Below are positions 48,197 to 57,765 of a stretch of DNA of 64,000 bases, one piece after another. The translations under genes were made by a program, and so were the position numbers. The stretch's first letter is position 1, and each line of letters opens with the position of its first letter. The stretch covers positions 434,001 to 498,000 of the forward strand of contig NC_064215.1 of NCBI RefSeq assembly GCF_023101765.2, in the 5' to 3' direction. The notes under the pieces were generated by a model. It was given only the letters and a program-made list of their open reading frames with translations, searched no databases and was not told the DNA's origin. This stretch comes from Spodoptera frugiperda (taxonomy: Eukaryota; Arthropoda; Insecta; Lepidoptera; Noctuidae).

Positions 48197-48572
48197 TAAT
48201 AAATTATTAGCCAATTGCTTTAGTTTGCAAAAGGATGACATATGCATCTTTTCCCACACCTTCGGGGATAAAAGGCGTGGAATTGCAAGGATCACATCTT
48301 TTGAAGAATTAAGTGTTATTTTGTTGTTATTATCAAAACCATGTTTATCTCATTTATTTATTATTTCTTTATTTATTTAGAAAAACATTCATAATTTTAC
48401 AGCTTAAGCCAATACATATATAGTTAAAATGGTAAAAATTTTCAACAAAGAAAAAAGGAATACAATATTTTTAATTACTTAAAACTAATCATCAGCCATC
48501 CATCTTCTCACAAAACCTTAAACATTCACTACGTACGTCCTACGTAGTCGTCACTACGTACGTCCGTAGTGT

Positions 48573-48620
48573 TGGGGCATATCCATTTAGTAAGTTGGAT
48601 ATGCCCCAACACTAAAACAA
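48573..48620. repeat. Perfect 18-bp hairpin formed by a templated insertion
   Basis: AGTGTTGGGGCATATCCA is followed by a 10-nt loop and its exact reverse complement. The right arm (58546-58580) has only one stem, so about 47 bp, including direct ACTACGTACGTCC repeats at 48534-48568, were added in the left arm. Confidence 0.7.
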
Positions 48621-48659
48621 GATAGTAATAACAATAATATGTTGGGCGGATGGATCAAG

Positions 48660-48775
48660 GGCCTGATGCAGAAAGCAGTACTCCTCGAAACGGCACGTAT
48701 TGTGAGGAGGTTCCTGTCTCTGGAGCCCTAACCGGTAGCTTGGACCATGCTCCCGCTACTGGTCGGCTCCTATTT
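48660..48775 (-). repeat. LINE 3'-end repeat, left arm
   Basis: Same family as 7674-7790; mirrored at 58384-58500. Confidence 0.45.
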
Positions 48776-49349
48776 TTATATTTTTAAATGTTATTTTGTT
48801 TTTTTTTTATATTTTATGAGTAATGTTTAAAAATATAATTTTAGAGTATTTAATACAAATAAATCTAGACACACGGCAGTGTGTCCGCCAAGTTCGAGCA
48901 AAAAAACCGACACACCGGCCGTGGGTTATATTACACGAACCATTTCGGGCCAAGTTCGACCCACCTATAACTTAAAATCTATTTTATCTACGCATATGAA
49001 ATTTCTAGTATCTGTCGAGATCTACTTACTACTAAAATACAAAATTTCATTAATGTACCTATTGTAGGTCTTAACTTGGCAAGTTTTCACACACTTTGTT
49101 ATAAACCTACTAAACGCAATGAGTCAAGTATATAATTTTCTATTAAAACTTGCCAAGTTATATCATTAAAAAGTACAGAAAAACTGCGGAAAATCAAGTG
49201 TGCATTCCTGTAACTATTTTTAACTGAGGTCTGTGTATGGAACTTGGTACTTATTTAGATCTCACTTCCTTTATAGGCGAAGCATTCCAATATTATCGAA
49301 CTTGGCAGCCTTTCACATTTATGTTTTGGGTGGGATATATTAATACACT

Positions 49350-49535
49350 AACATAGTCAAAGTCAAATAATTTATTCCAATTAAACCATAAATACTTAGG
49401 TGCTTTTGAAACGTCAGCAAATAAAGAAATAAATAATAGACTGACAGTCTTTCCGTCAGTGAAGTTAGGTGCTCGTTCCAAAGTGTAGCTTCGATTAAGA
49501 AGAACAAGCAAGAAATTCCATTAGTAACACTTGGT
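49350..49535. repeat. GTCAAAGTC-type repeat, left arm
   Basis: AGTCAAAGTCAAATAATTTA to GAACAAGCAAGAAATTCCAT; mirrored at 58095-58275 in the right arm. Confidence 0.55.
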
Positions 49536-49864
49536 TCGTCAAAAATTGTCATCCTTTTCCAAATTAAAGCAGTTGGCTAAAAATGTATTATTTCCTATGA
49601 CTAAAGCACTATTCAGGATAACGTAGGCAAAAATAAATTGTATAGTTGAAAAAATTAAGATTTTTAGTAACAAGAGTCAAAATACTGGTACAGGGTATAC
49701 GTTTTCGATGAAGAAACATCACTGTAATTTAAATATATTATGAATTAGTTTCTTTTTATACTTTTCTGATAACTGTTGAAACCTTGATGATTGACATCAA
49801 GGTCGCCCTGTATGTATAGATATAGATAAAACACATAGTAAACATTCTATTGTAATAGGTACAC

Positions 49865-49895
49865 AAGACGTGCTTGTATTTAATATTTCAAGAAC
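49865..49895 (+). repeat. 31-bp junction sequence (upstream of copy 2)
   Basis: Left of this point the sequence belongs to the distal end of the left arm. Right of it the sequence matches the 5' flank of copies 1 and 3 up to the coding exon. Confidence 0.75.
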
Positions 49896-50243
49896 GATTT
49901 GCTGTATGATTATAAGCTCATTAATTATTCTGATATCATTGCGCTATTACACTGATAGGAAAAGGCAAGCAGAGCTACCGTAATCATTGAGAGTTCTAAA
50001 TTATTCATTAGTGATTCTAATTTTTTTATTACTTTTATATTATTAGACTGTTTGTGAAAACACAAAATAGAATTAAAATTGGTATCATAATTTGACTTTA
50101 TTGTTTTTATACGAATAAGTAGTTCAAGAGTAAACTCAAAACTATAACTACGTTAACCAGAAAAAGTACGTTGACCAGAATAAAATTCCTAATGTTATAT
50201 CAACGAAATATTTATTCTGTATGATTTTATTTACAGACTCCAA

Positions 50244-53200
50244 ATGGAGCTTGTGACAAAACTAAAGGAACTACGAGTTGCTGTAGGGAGAGGGAAGATA
50301 GACGAGGTCAAGAACATAGTTAAATGGTTCGAACAAGACGTGGATCGCATCAGAACGCTATCTAAAGCGTACGAGAACACAAGGGCATGTCCTACACAGG
50401 ACGACCTTGTCATTGCCGCGTGTTCCCACAACCAGAAGCATGTTCTCGACTACTTGCTGAGTCAAACTGATATTTTGTACTATCTCACTGACAGTACACA
50501 AAACATTACAGAAGTGATTGAGAAGAGAACAGAAGCGGTCAGACATGCGCTGCGGCTGGAAGATTTCGAAATGGTGGTGAAGTTGTACGACTACTGGATC
50601 GGCGACTTGTATTGGAAAGGACACCGAAAGGATAACTTTGAGATGCTTGGGAAAATACTCAACGGCGCTAATAACTATAAAAACGGCGATAAAAACTTTC
50701 TTGGCTGGGTTTGCAGCATTTTTAAGAAAATTTTGATCCGTTGTCGTTTTATGACAATAAATCAACAGCTAATTATAGATTTCGAATCTATCATCAAAGT
50801 AAATGACTTTCAGCAAAAACTGTACAACACCCTGCCAAAACCATTGTCACATTATGCTGTCGCTGAAGACACTGCTGCAGAAGGCACTAACGGAAAAGAT
50901 ACAGTCGAAACTGCTAGAGTGATACTGAATCTGTTGAATATATATGACGAGTATTCGGTTATAGATAAGGTAAGAATAAAAGATGTTACCAAAGAAAAAC
51001 AAATCAAATCGTACTTTGAAGATACGGACAGCATATATTTCAGAGCGTTAGCGGATATTAAATACGAATTCTATTTTCGGAAAGTGGATTTCAATATGGC
51101 GTTACTTTTATTGGAAAAGTTATACATTATAAGAAATTATTTAAAAAAACATTTCAACACAAACCAGTTGCAAACCGCATCAAAGACTTACAGAGAAATA
51201 GAATATGCTATCTATCATCTAATCTACCGGACGAGCGAAGACTGGAGATTGTATCTACCTGCAGATAGACAGTTAACAGAAGAAACTCATCACATAGGTA
51301 TCTACAATGGGGCAATGGGAAGGCTTAAGACAACATATGATATACATAAGTTGTATAATAGTCCCGTGTTATACTTGGAACGAGAACATTACAAAACCTG
51401 TCTTCGAAATTTAAAAGATATACTTAACGAATATTGTATCAAACCAGATCCAGTCATTGATGGTGAACAAAACAATACAAACACTGAAAAATTGTTAGAT
51501 GAGAATTATCTAAAACCAAAGATGAAGGTAAGTGATCATTACTCATTAAATAAAATTATTACATACATCGAAGCTCTCGAACAGACTACTGATACAGATA
51601 TCATTACGATTGAAAGAGTTCTTCAGGTTATCGGAGAAATGGTTAAGGCTGAAGGCACTGGGGGAGAGTCATCACATTTATCTAAAGAGACAAAAACCTA
51701 CCTACAGATAGCAATATCCGCGGACACCATCAAACATCTAAAAGGCATTAGAGACTTCTTGTCACATGCTCACAAAGGACAACTGAGCATTAGGATTGAC
51801 ATCGAGAACAACCAAGCCGATATGTTACTAAATGTTAAAGAAGAATTAGTAGAAATCAAAGAAAAAATTGTTCCTATTCGTGATTTGTGTAAATTGGTAT
51901 TAGATAACTCGTTACTACAACATGGTTTAGATCTACTAGATAAGAGAATTAAGGCCTTACCAGCACGTGCCAGACAACGCATAGATGAAATAAAATCTGG
52001 TTTTGAGAAACATGCAAAAAACTTTGTTTCGGAGTCCGGTGAATATTATAGAAAAGTTTGGAAACCAGCTAAAATGTCACATCAATTGCTTGTAGAAATT
52101 CCAATGCTATTAAAAAACAAAGATGAAATTTTATCAAAAAAGGAAGAAATTAATAAAGAAATTAATAACAAAACCATGAATATTTTATCTGCGTATAAGC
52201 ATAATGCAATACAAACACTAGAACGTATGAAAACAAACAATGATTGTGTAGATAAGGTCAACCCTACATTAGAATTCCATAAAATTAACCCGTTGAAATG
52301 TTCCCCAACATTAAATGATATAAATATTACAAAGGATAGATTAAAATCAAAAAAAATTAGTATTAACGAGATTGAATCTCTGACAGATAATTTGCAACTT
52401 TGGCAATCTGTCGTAGAATTCGCAAACCTAGTAAGGAAATACCAAAAGGGGGATGGTGATAAAGGAACAAATAATACTTCCGCAGAAGCCACTGCCGCAA
52501 AAGACACTGCTGAGGAAAAAACTAAAGCAGAATATACAGCCGCAGAACATACTGTCACAGAATATACAACCGCAGAAGATACTGCTGTAGAAGATACAGC
52601 CGTAGAAAAGACTACCGCAGAATATACAACCGCAGAAGATACAGCCGTAGAAAAGACTGTCGCAGAATATACAACCGCAGAAGATACAGCCGTAGAAAAG
52701 ACTGTCGCAGAATATACAACCGCAGAAGACACTGCCGTAGAAGATACTGCAGCAGGAAAAACTGCTGCAGAAGATACAGCCGTAGAAAAGACTGTCGCAG
52801 AATATACAACCGCAGAAGACACTGCCGTAGAAAAGACTGTCGCAGAATATACAACCGCAGAAGATACAGCCGTTGAAAAGATTTTCGCAGAATATACAAC
52901 CGCAGAAAACACTGCCGTAGAAGATACTGCAGCAGGAAGGACTACTGGAGAAGATACAGCCGCAGAAAAGACTACCGCAGAAGATACAGCCACAGAAGAT
53001 ATTGCCGCAGAAGGTACAGCCGCAGAAGATACTGCTGCAGAAGATACTGCCGCAGAAGACACTGCCGCAGAAGACACTGCCGCAGAAGACACTGCCACAG
53101 AAGACACTGCAGCAGAAGACATTGCCGCAGAAGACACTGCCGCAGAAGACACACGACTTTGGCAATCTGGGAATGGTGATACTGCCGCAGAAGATACTAC

Positions 53201-54137
53201 CGCACATTGGAAATCAGTCGTAGATTTGGCAAAGCTGGTGACACGACTTTGGCAATCAGTCGTAGATTTCGCAAAGCTGGTGACACGATTTTCGCAATCT
53301 GGGAATGGTGATACTGCCGCAGAAGATACTACCGCACATTGGAAATCAGTCGTAGATTTGGCAGAGCTTGTGAACCAAGAGCCTTCAACGTATCCGCCAA
53401 GTACAGACAAAATAAATTTCATATTAAACAAGGTGCAAGGTGTGTGTCCAGGGAACAATCAATCAACAAATAATACATTTACAGGAATAAAAAACCTAAA
53501 TGAAGAAGTAGAAAAAAAATCAAAAACCTATATAGAAGTAAAAGAGTACACAAAGCGTCATGAATTAACAACGTGTTTAATCAATCGCATCAAACGACTG
53601 AGGGCCACTCTAAGGTATCCAGAACAAATACCTTTACGAGAACTTGTTCAGCTATACAAGCTGGATCCAAAGTTTCGTTTTGAGTTAGAAATGTTACTGG
53701 CCGATATAGAGAACGTCATGAATATTACCAAACAAAACTCGAGGAAAAGTCGTGGGTTACTAGAATATATTGTGCTCGGTAACGTCCTGGATCACGGCAA
53801 TGCATTCTTAGAGGTGATTGGAGACTTAATCGACTCTCAAGAGCTACCACGGGAGCTCTTGTCAAAAGCGATAAGTTATGCTGACGATCAGGAAGCAGTC
53901 GAAGCTCTCGAGGCACTGTTCCAACATAATGTAGACTTCGATACTATCAACGATGGTACGCTGGCAAATATGAACGATGCGCAGAAAGGTTATTACTCAA
54001 AATTCAAAAAATCACAGAACTGGAAATCTTACGCGATGTTATTGAAGATAAAACCAAAACGAATAAAAGAAATAAAACAAAAAACAGTGAACAAACAAAC
54101 AGTTGCAAACCATTCTTCTAAAAACAAAATATCGTAA
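50244..54137 (+). CDS. Ankyrin-like/HEPN-motif protein, copy 2 with AEDTA repeat
   Basis: A 1297-codon exon follows a conserved TTTATTTACAG acceptor (50226-50236). The start is taken as ATG 50244 because the 17-base first exon of copy 1 has no counterpart upstream here. The first 125 residues are almost identical to copy 1, including the ankyrin-like helices. RDFLSH (R503 to H508, 51750-51767) is intact in the first HEPN-like region. In the second motif the arginine codon has become glycine (GNVLDH, G1179 to H1184, 53778-53795), so that site should be inactive as a nuclease. Residues about 747-969 are a low-complexity run of TAAEDTAVEK-type pentapeptides, absent from copy 1, followed by two 90-bp and one 42-bp direct repeats (53151-53372). 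The C-terminus extends about 65 residues beyond copy 1 and ends in a basic K/Q-rich tail. Long antisense ORFs across the repeat are by-products of its codon pattern. Confidence 0.75.
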   Translation: MELVTKLKELRVAVGRGKIDEVKNIVKWFEQDVDRIRTLSKAYENTRACPTQDDLVIAACSHNQKHVLDYLLSQTDILYYLTDSTQNITEVIEKRTEAVRHALRLEDFEMVVKLYDYWIGDLYWKGHRKDNFEMLGKILNGANNYKNGDKNFLGWVCSIFKKILIRCRFMTINQQLIIDFESIIKVNDFQQKLYNTLPKPLSHYAVAEDTAAEGTNGKDTVETARVILNLLNIYDEYSVIDKVRIKDVTKEKQIKSYFEDTDSIYFRALADIKYEFYFRKVDFNMALLLLEKLYIIRNYLKKHFNTNQLQTASKTYREIEYAIYHLIYRTSEDWRLYLPADRQLTEETHHIGIYNGAMGRLKTTYDIHKLYNSPVLYLEREHYKTCLRNLKDILNEYCIKPDPVIDGEQNNTNTEKLLDENYLKPKMKVSDHYSLNKIITYIEALEQTTDTDIITIERVLQVIGEMVKAEGTGGESSHLSKETKTYLQIAISADTIKHLKGIRDFLSHAHKGQLSIRIDIENNQADMLLNVKEELVEIKEKIVPIRDLCKLVLDNSLLQHGLDLLDKRIKALPARARQRIDEIKSGFEKHAKNFVSESGEYYRKVWKPAKMSHQLLVEIPMLLKNKDEILSKKEEINKEINNKTMNILSAYKHNAIQTLERMKTNNDCVDKVNPTLEFHKINPLKCSPTLNDINITKDRLKSKKISINEIESLTDNLQLWQSVVEFANLVRKYQKGDGDKGTNNTSAEATAAKDTAEEKTKAEYTAAEHTVTEYTTAEDTAVEDTAVEKTTAEYTTAEDTAVEKTVAEYTTAEDTAVEKTVAEYTTAEDTAVEDTAAGKTAAEDTAVEKTVAEYTTAEDTAVEKTVAEYTTAEDTAVEKIFAEYTTAENTAVEDTAAGRTTGEDTAAEKTTAEDTATEDIAAEGTAAEDTAAEDTAAEDTAAEDTAAEDTATEDTAAEDIAAEDTAAEDTRLWQSGNGDTAAEDTTAHWKSVVDLAKLVTRLWQSVVDFAKLVTRFSQSGNGDTAAEDTTAHWKSVVDLAELVNQEPSTYPPSTDKINFILNKVQGVCPGNNQSTNNTFTGIKNLNEEVEKKSKTYIEVKEYTKRHELTTCLINRIKRLRATLRYPEQIPLRELVQLYKLDPKFRFELEMLLADIENVMNITKQNSRKSRGLLEYIVLGNVLDHGNAFLEVIGDLIDSQELPRELLSKAISYADDQEAVEALEALFQHNVDFDTINDGTLANMNDAQKGYYSKFKKSQNWKSYAMLLKIKPKRIKEIKQKTVNKQTVANHSSKNKIS
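52480..53150 (+). repeat. 15-bp coding minisatellite (AEDTA array)
   Basis: Units close to GCAGAAGATACTGCC repeat about 45 times with no stop, in frame with copy 2. Higher-order units of about 60 bp (TVAEYTTAEDTAV pattern) recur in 52560-52900, while the 3' half is purer AEDTA. Because the unit length is a multiple of three, array changes keep the frame. Confidence 0.9.
53151..53372 (+). repeat. 90-bp direct repeats at the end of the array
   Basis: 53151-53240 and 53283-53372 are nearly identical and encode LWQSGNGDTAAEDTTAHWKS. A shorter 42-bp copy lies between them (53241-53282). Confidence 0.8.
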
Positions 54138-54596
54138 CTCCCCCCAGTATATACATATTGGAAACATGCAAAGTACGGAAACATCAGGAATGTTACACAA
54201 AACGCGAAGATCCAAACTCGCTTTCAACAAAGACATCGTTTCAGACTAAACTTACCTACCGAATTCACGTTTAAAATTCGATCTACAGGCCCTTACGTAA
54301 TGTCCATTAAATAGTACAACGAACTACCCACGGTCATTAAAAGTGAAAAGAAATGTCGTGTATTTATATGCCAATAGTTTTAGTAGAAACCTTAAGTGGG
54401 TAAAAGATTTTTATATTGATTTCCCAGTAGTTTTGTGTTGGACTTTGGTGTTAGTATTAGGCTTACACTTGTTTTTAATTTGACTGTTCTTTGAATTTAT
54501 TTTCACTATGTATTTCTATTTTTATTTTGTTTACGATTATATTTTATTTTGACTGTTATTAAGATTATGAAGTATTTAATTATAAAGATTATTTAT

Positions 54597-54602
54597 AATA
54601 AA
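54597..54602 (+). terminator. Candidate poly(A) signal of copy 2
   Basis: AATAAA lies 460 bases after the stop at 54137 and is followed by a T-rich stretch. No closer AATAAA was seen downstream of the stop. Confidence 0.35.
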
Positions 54603-54754
54603 ATTTTAACAATGATTCTAACCTGTAATTACTTTTATTTATTTGATAGTTTGATTACTTTGATAACTTCAATTAATTCAAATTCATTTATTCATTGTAG
54701 ATCACAGGTAGGTACATAATACATTTGGTATCATATTTTCTTGAGTTCAGCTGT

Positions 54755-55610
54755 GCCCTGCCCATTGGGCGTACAATAGTTGGGTACAATATTAGTTTTA
54801 ATGATGTCAGTATATCATAATAATCAGGAAATTATTACAAAAATTACATTTGTCAAATGTATTATTTCAAATTCAAATTCAAAATTCTTTATTTGCAGAC
54901 TATAGGTGAGCTAACAAGAATTCTAAAAAAAGATTATAAAACACCATAATCAGGCTCACGCCATGCAAATTTAAATAAAAATCCATATTGAATGATTTTA
55001 GTCTAGTTTATTTAATGGGCCCCGACTGTTACACTCAATTATGTTATGCAGTTTTATGCAGTCGGGTTTTTTAATTTTTTTAATTTATTTATTTTTATTT
55101 TCTTGTTATAGTTGCAGATACTGTGTACCGTTATTCGTTTATACCTAATTTACATTTAAATTTACAATATTAGTTTTAATGATGTCAGTATATCATAATA
55201 ATCAGGAAATTATTACAAAAATTACATTTGTCAAATGTATTATTTCAAATTCAAATTCAAAATTCTTTATTTGCAGACTATAGGTGAGCTAACAAGAATT
55301 CTAAAAAAAGATTATAAAACACCATAATCAGGCTCACGCCATGCAAATTTAAATGTAAATTAGGTATAAACGAATAACGGTACACAGTATCTGCAACTAT
55401 AACAAGAAAAAAAGAATATAATAATTTATGAAAAAAATTAAAAAACCCGACTGCATAAAACTGCATAACATAATTGAGTGCAACAGTCGGGACCCATATT
55501 GAATGATTTTAGTCTAGTTTATTTAATGGGCCCCGACTGTTACACTCAATTATGTTATGCAGTTTTATGCAGTCGGGTTTTTTTAATTTTTTTAATTTAT
55601 TTATTTTTAT
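54755..55610. repeat. Nested direct and inverted duplication in the spacer
   Basis: 54805-54975 recurs directly at 55176-55352 (GTCAGTATATCATAATAATC). 54982-55085 recurs at 55494-55600 (CCCCGACTGTTACACTCAAT) and, inverted, in 55440-55490. 55079-55165 is mirrored by 55352-55410 (AACGGTACACAGTATCTGCA). The result is a local palindrome made of one repeat family copied onto itself. Confidence 0.65.
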
Positions 55611-56280
55611 TTAACACTTTTTAGTTAGTTATAATACGGCTATGTGTTTCTCAAGATTTCACCCGCGACACGAGAGAACTACTTCCAATACCAAGATAAT
55701 AAAAAAATAACACACGTCGATCCAGTTATTTTAGATTGATTGCGTAACACAAAGAGAGTAAAGGAATTAGAAAAAGAAGAAGGATTAAGGGCAGTAAAAT
55801 TTACTATTTACAAATTTCGTAAACGGTCTAATTCTTTAAAAGAATTTTCGTCGTGTGGACTATTTAATATTTTTTGGATCTTTTATTGTGAGGGGTTTTT
55901 GTCCGTAATAGTATTAATCCTTATCCTTTTAAATAGTCTATTAATTTTCTACATTAAATGAAGATAAAATTTGCTCTTTACACTGTTTCAAAATTTCTAC
56001 TAGTTTTATACAAAAAACGGTCTTTACAGTTGACGCGTCGCATGGGCTATAGGTAAACGACTATGTAGATAGATTCCTTATTTAACGTTCAGCAAAGCGA
56101 GGGCGGGTCGCTAGTCCTTTATTTATAAATAAATTCATTCTAAATAATTTAGTTAAGACGTACTTTTATTATCACTTTTCACTTTTAAGTTCAGACACCG
56201 CTAGTCAATCGCGTCGCGTAGTACCTATACGAGTATTTAGTTTGGATAATAAAGAACATAATTGCACATAGTATTTTTTT
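55611..56280. other. Spacer sequence without recognised features
   Basis: AT-rich; a 73-codon ORF at 55740-55961 has no recognisable motif beyond a hydrophobic end. I do not support it as a gene. Confidence 0.4.
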
Positions 56281-56285
56281 CTACA

Positions 56286-56934
56286 GGGTGTCCCTGAAAT
56301 CGACGTCCAACGGGCACTAGATGATCAGCAAGGTTCCAACTGTTATCAGAAAAATATAAAAAAATTTCTAAGTCATACACTTTTTAAATTATTACAGTGA
56401 CTTATGTGTTATCCACGAAAAAGTACACCCTGTGCCAGTCTTTTGACTCTTGTTGCTATTAAAAATGTCTGCTATTAATGTCGAATTTAAGAAATAATTT
56501 GCAAAGTGCTATACCATTTTATAATCCTTATTAAATGCGCCAACTTTGGTGAAATTTGCCACTACTAGCGCCATACATAATTTATTCAGTACAGTCACTT
56601 AAAGTAAGGTGAAAATTTTATTCAGAGTATTTGGTTCCTCTAAAACTAACAATGTTTTCCAATCTAAAGCAGTTGGCTAAGAATTTATGATTCCATATTA
56701 CTGGAGCACTATTCAGGATAATGTAAGGAAGACTGCAGACAAAAAAATAAAGATTTGTAGCAACAAGAGTCAAAAGACTGGCACAGGGTGTACTTTTTCG
56801 TGGATAACACATAAGTCACTGTAATTTAAAAACTGTAGGACTTAGAATTTTTTTATATTTTTCTGATAACAGTTGGAACCTTGCCGATCATCTGGTGCTT
56901 GTTGGACGTCGACTTCAGGGACACCCTGTATATG
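56286..56934. mobile_element. Complete Tc1/mariner-type MITE with about 190-bp inverted repeats
   Basis: CAGGGTGTCCCTGAAATCGA at the left is mirrored by TCGACTTCAGGGACACCCTG at the right, flanked by TA on each side. Inner landmarks on the two arms are GTGTTATCCACGAAAAAGTA and its complement. No transposase. Fragments of the family are at 36815-36990, 47625-47800, 49735-49815, 57815-57990 and 58960-59125. Confidence 0.75.
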
Positions 56935-57734
56935 TCAGTGATATACCATTTTGGAATCCTCATGATGAGCTCTTTAATTTGATACCCATATTGTAGCAAA
57001 TAAAAAATTTTTTTTTTTTACTCCTATCTAGGGCGCCTCACGGCCGCCATGTTGGTTTTTGTTTTACGTCACATATCTAAGAACACTTGGGTAATTAAGA
57101 CGAATCCAACGATACCCTGATTGTCGAAATCCATTAAGCCGTTTCGAAGAAATGAGGTAATAAAGAATATTAGGCTCATACATACAAGATACGCGCGAAA
57201 AACATAACCCTTCCTTGGCAGTCGGGTAAAAAGAATATAATAATCCATACAATTTCGAGAAACGTCAAACTTTCAATAGTAACATTCATTATTCAGTTAT
57301 TAGTCTTAATACTAATTGAAAAAATATAATATAATATGTCAAAAGAGCAGAAATAGTCACTTGATTTTTTTTTTTTGTTACGTCACAGCAATCCTACTAC
57401 TCATCATCGAGAAATTCTTTTACTGAATAATATGATTTGTCAATAAGTATTTTCTTAAGAAATCGTAAAAACAAAAGTTCGATAGGGTTTTTATCGTTAA
57501 TTCCTGCTACTATAATTGTAAAGTCACTACTGTTCAATTTCCTAATTTCGTCTTTTGCTGCTGCTAGTACCTCCTGCTGCTAGTAACAAACACTGTTATT
57601 ATATACTCAATGACGTAATTGTTCACTGTAATAACATTACCACCGATTTTGCACTACTGGTCAAGTGGATTAGGTTTAATATTTCATGTCAAAGCATAGA
57701 ACATTTATTTAATTTAAATAAAACAGCGCAGAGT

Positions 57735-57765
57735 GTTCTTGAAATATTAAATACAAGCACGTCTT
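57735..57765 (-). repeat. 31-bp junction sequence (inner end of right arm)
   Basis: Outside this point, toward 64,000, the sequence mirrors the left arm. Inside it, toward copy 2, homology stops abruptly. Confidence 0.75.

Larger units (their letters stand above)
42450..49895. repeat. Left arm of the large inverted duplication
   Basis: It is longer than the right arm because of a 386-bp Helitron-like insertion (47811), a roughly 170-bp insertion (46595), a templated insertion (48545) and extra coding sequence in copy 1. The outer limit may extend further left, because copy 3 continues beyond the window. Confidence 0.85.

Noticed and set aside
48573..48620. MicroRNA precursor
   Set aside because: The stem is perfect but short (18 bp) and absent from the other arm; a templated insertion explains it better.
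49293..49511. Conserved ORF duplicated at 58113-58331
   Set aside because: The apparent conservation comes from the inverted duplication, and the ORF lies over a dispersed repeat.
45555..50244. Fusion of the 62-codon exon at 45555 to copy 2 through the acceptor at 50236
   Set aside because: The donor is in phase 0, but the acceptor needs two preceding bases; the join would be out of frame with the copy 2 protein.
52480..53150. CRISPR-like array
   Set aside because: The repeats are contiguous 15-bp coding units without spacers, in a eukaryotic exon.
52428..53207. Minus-strand ORF of 259 codons rich in Cys/Gly (CGSVFCG pattern)
   Set aside because: Another frame of the same array; a cysteine-rich secreted protein was considered, but there is no signal peptide and no start outside the repeat.
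52082..53458. Minus-strand ORF of 458 codons rich in AVSSA
   Set aside because: It is the antisense reading of the in-frame 15-bp array of copy 2. The unit has no stop in several frames, so long open frames arise without coding meaning.
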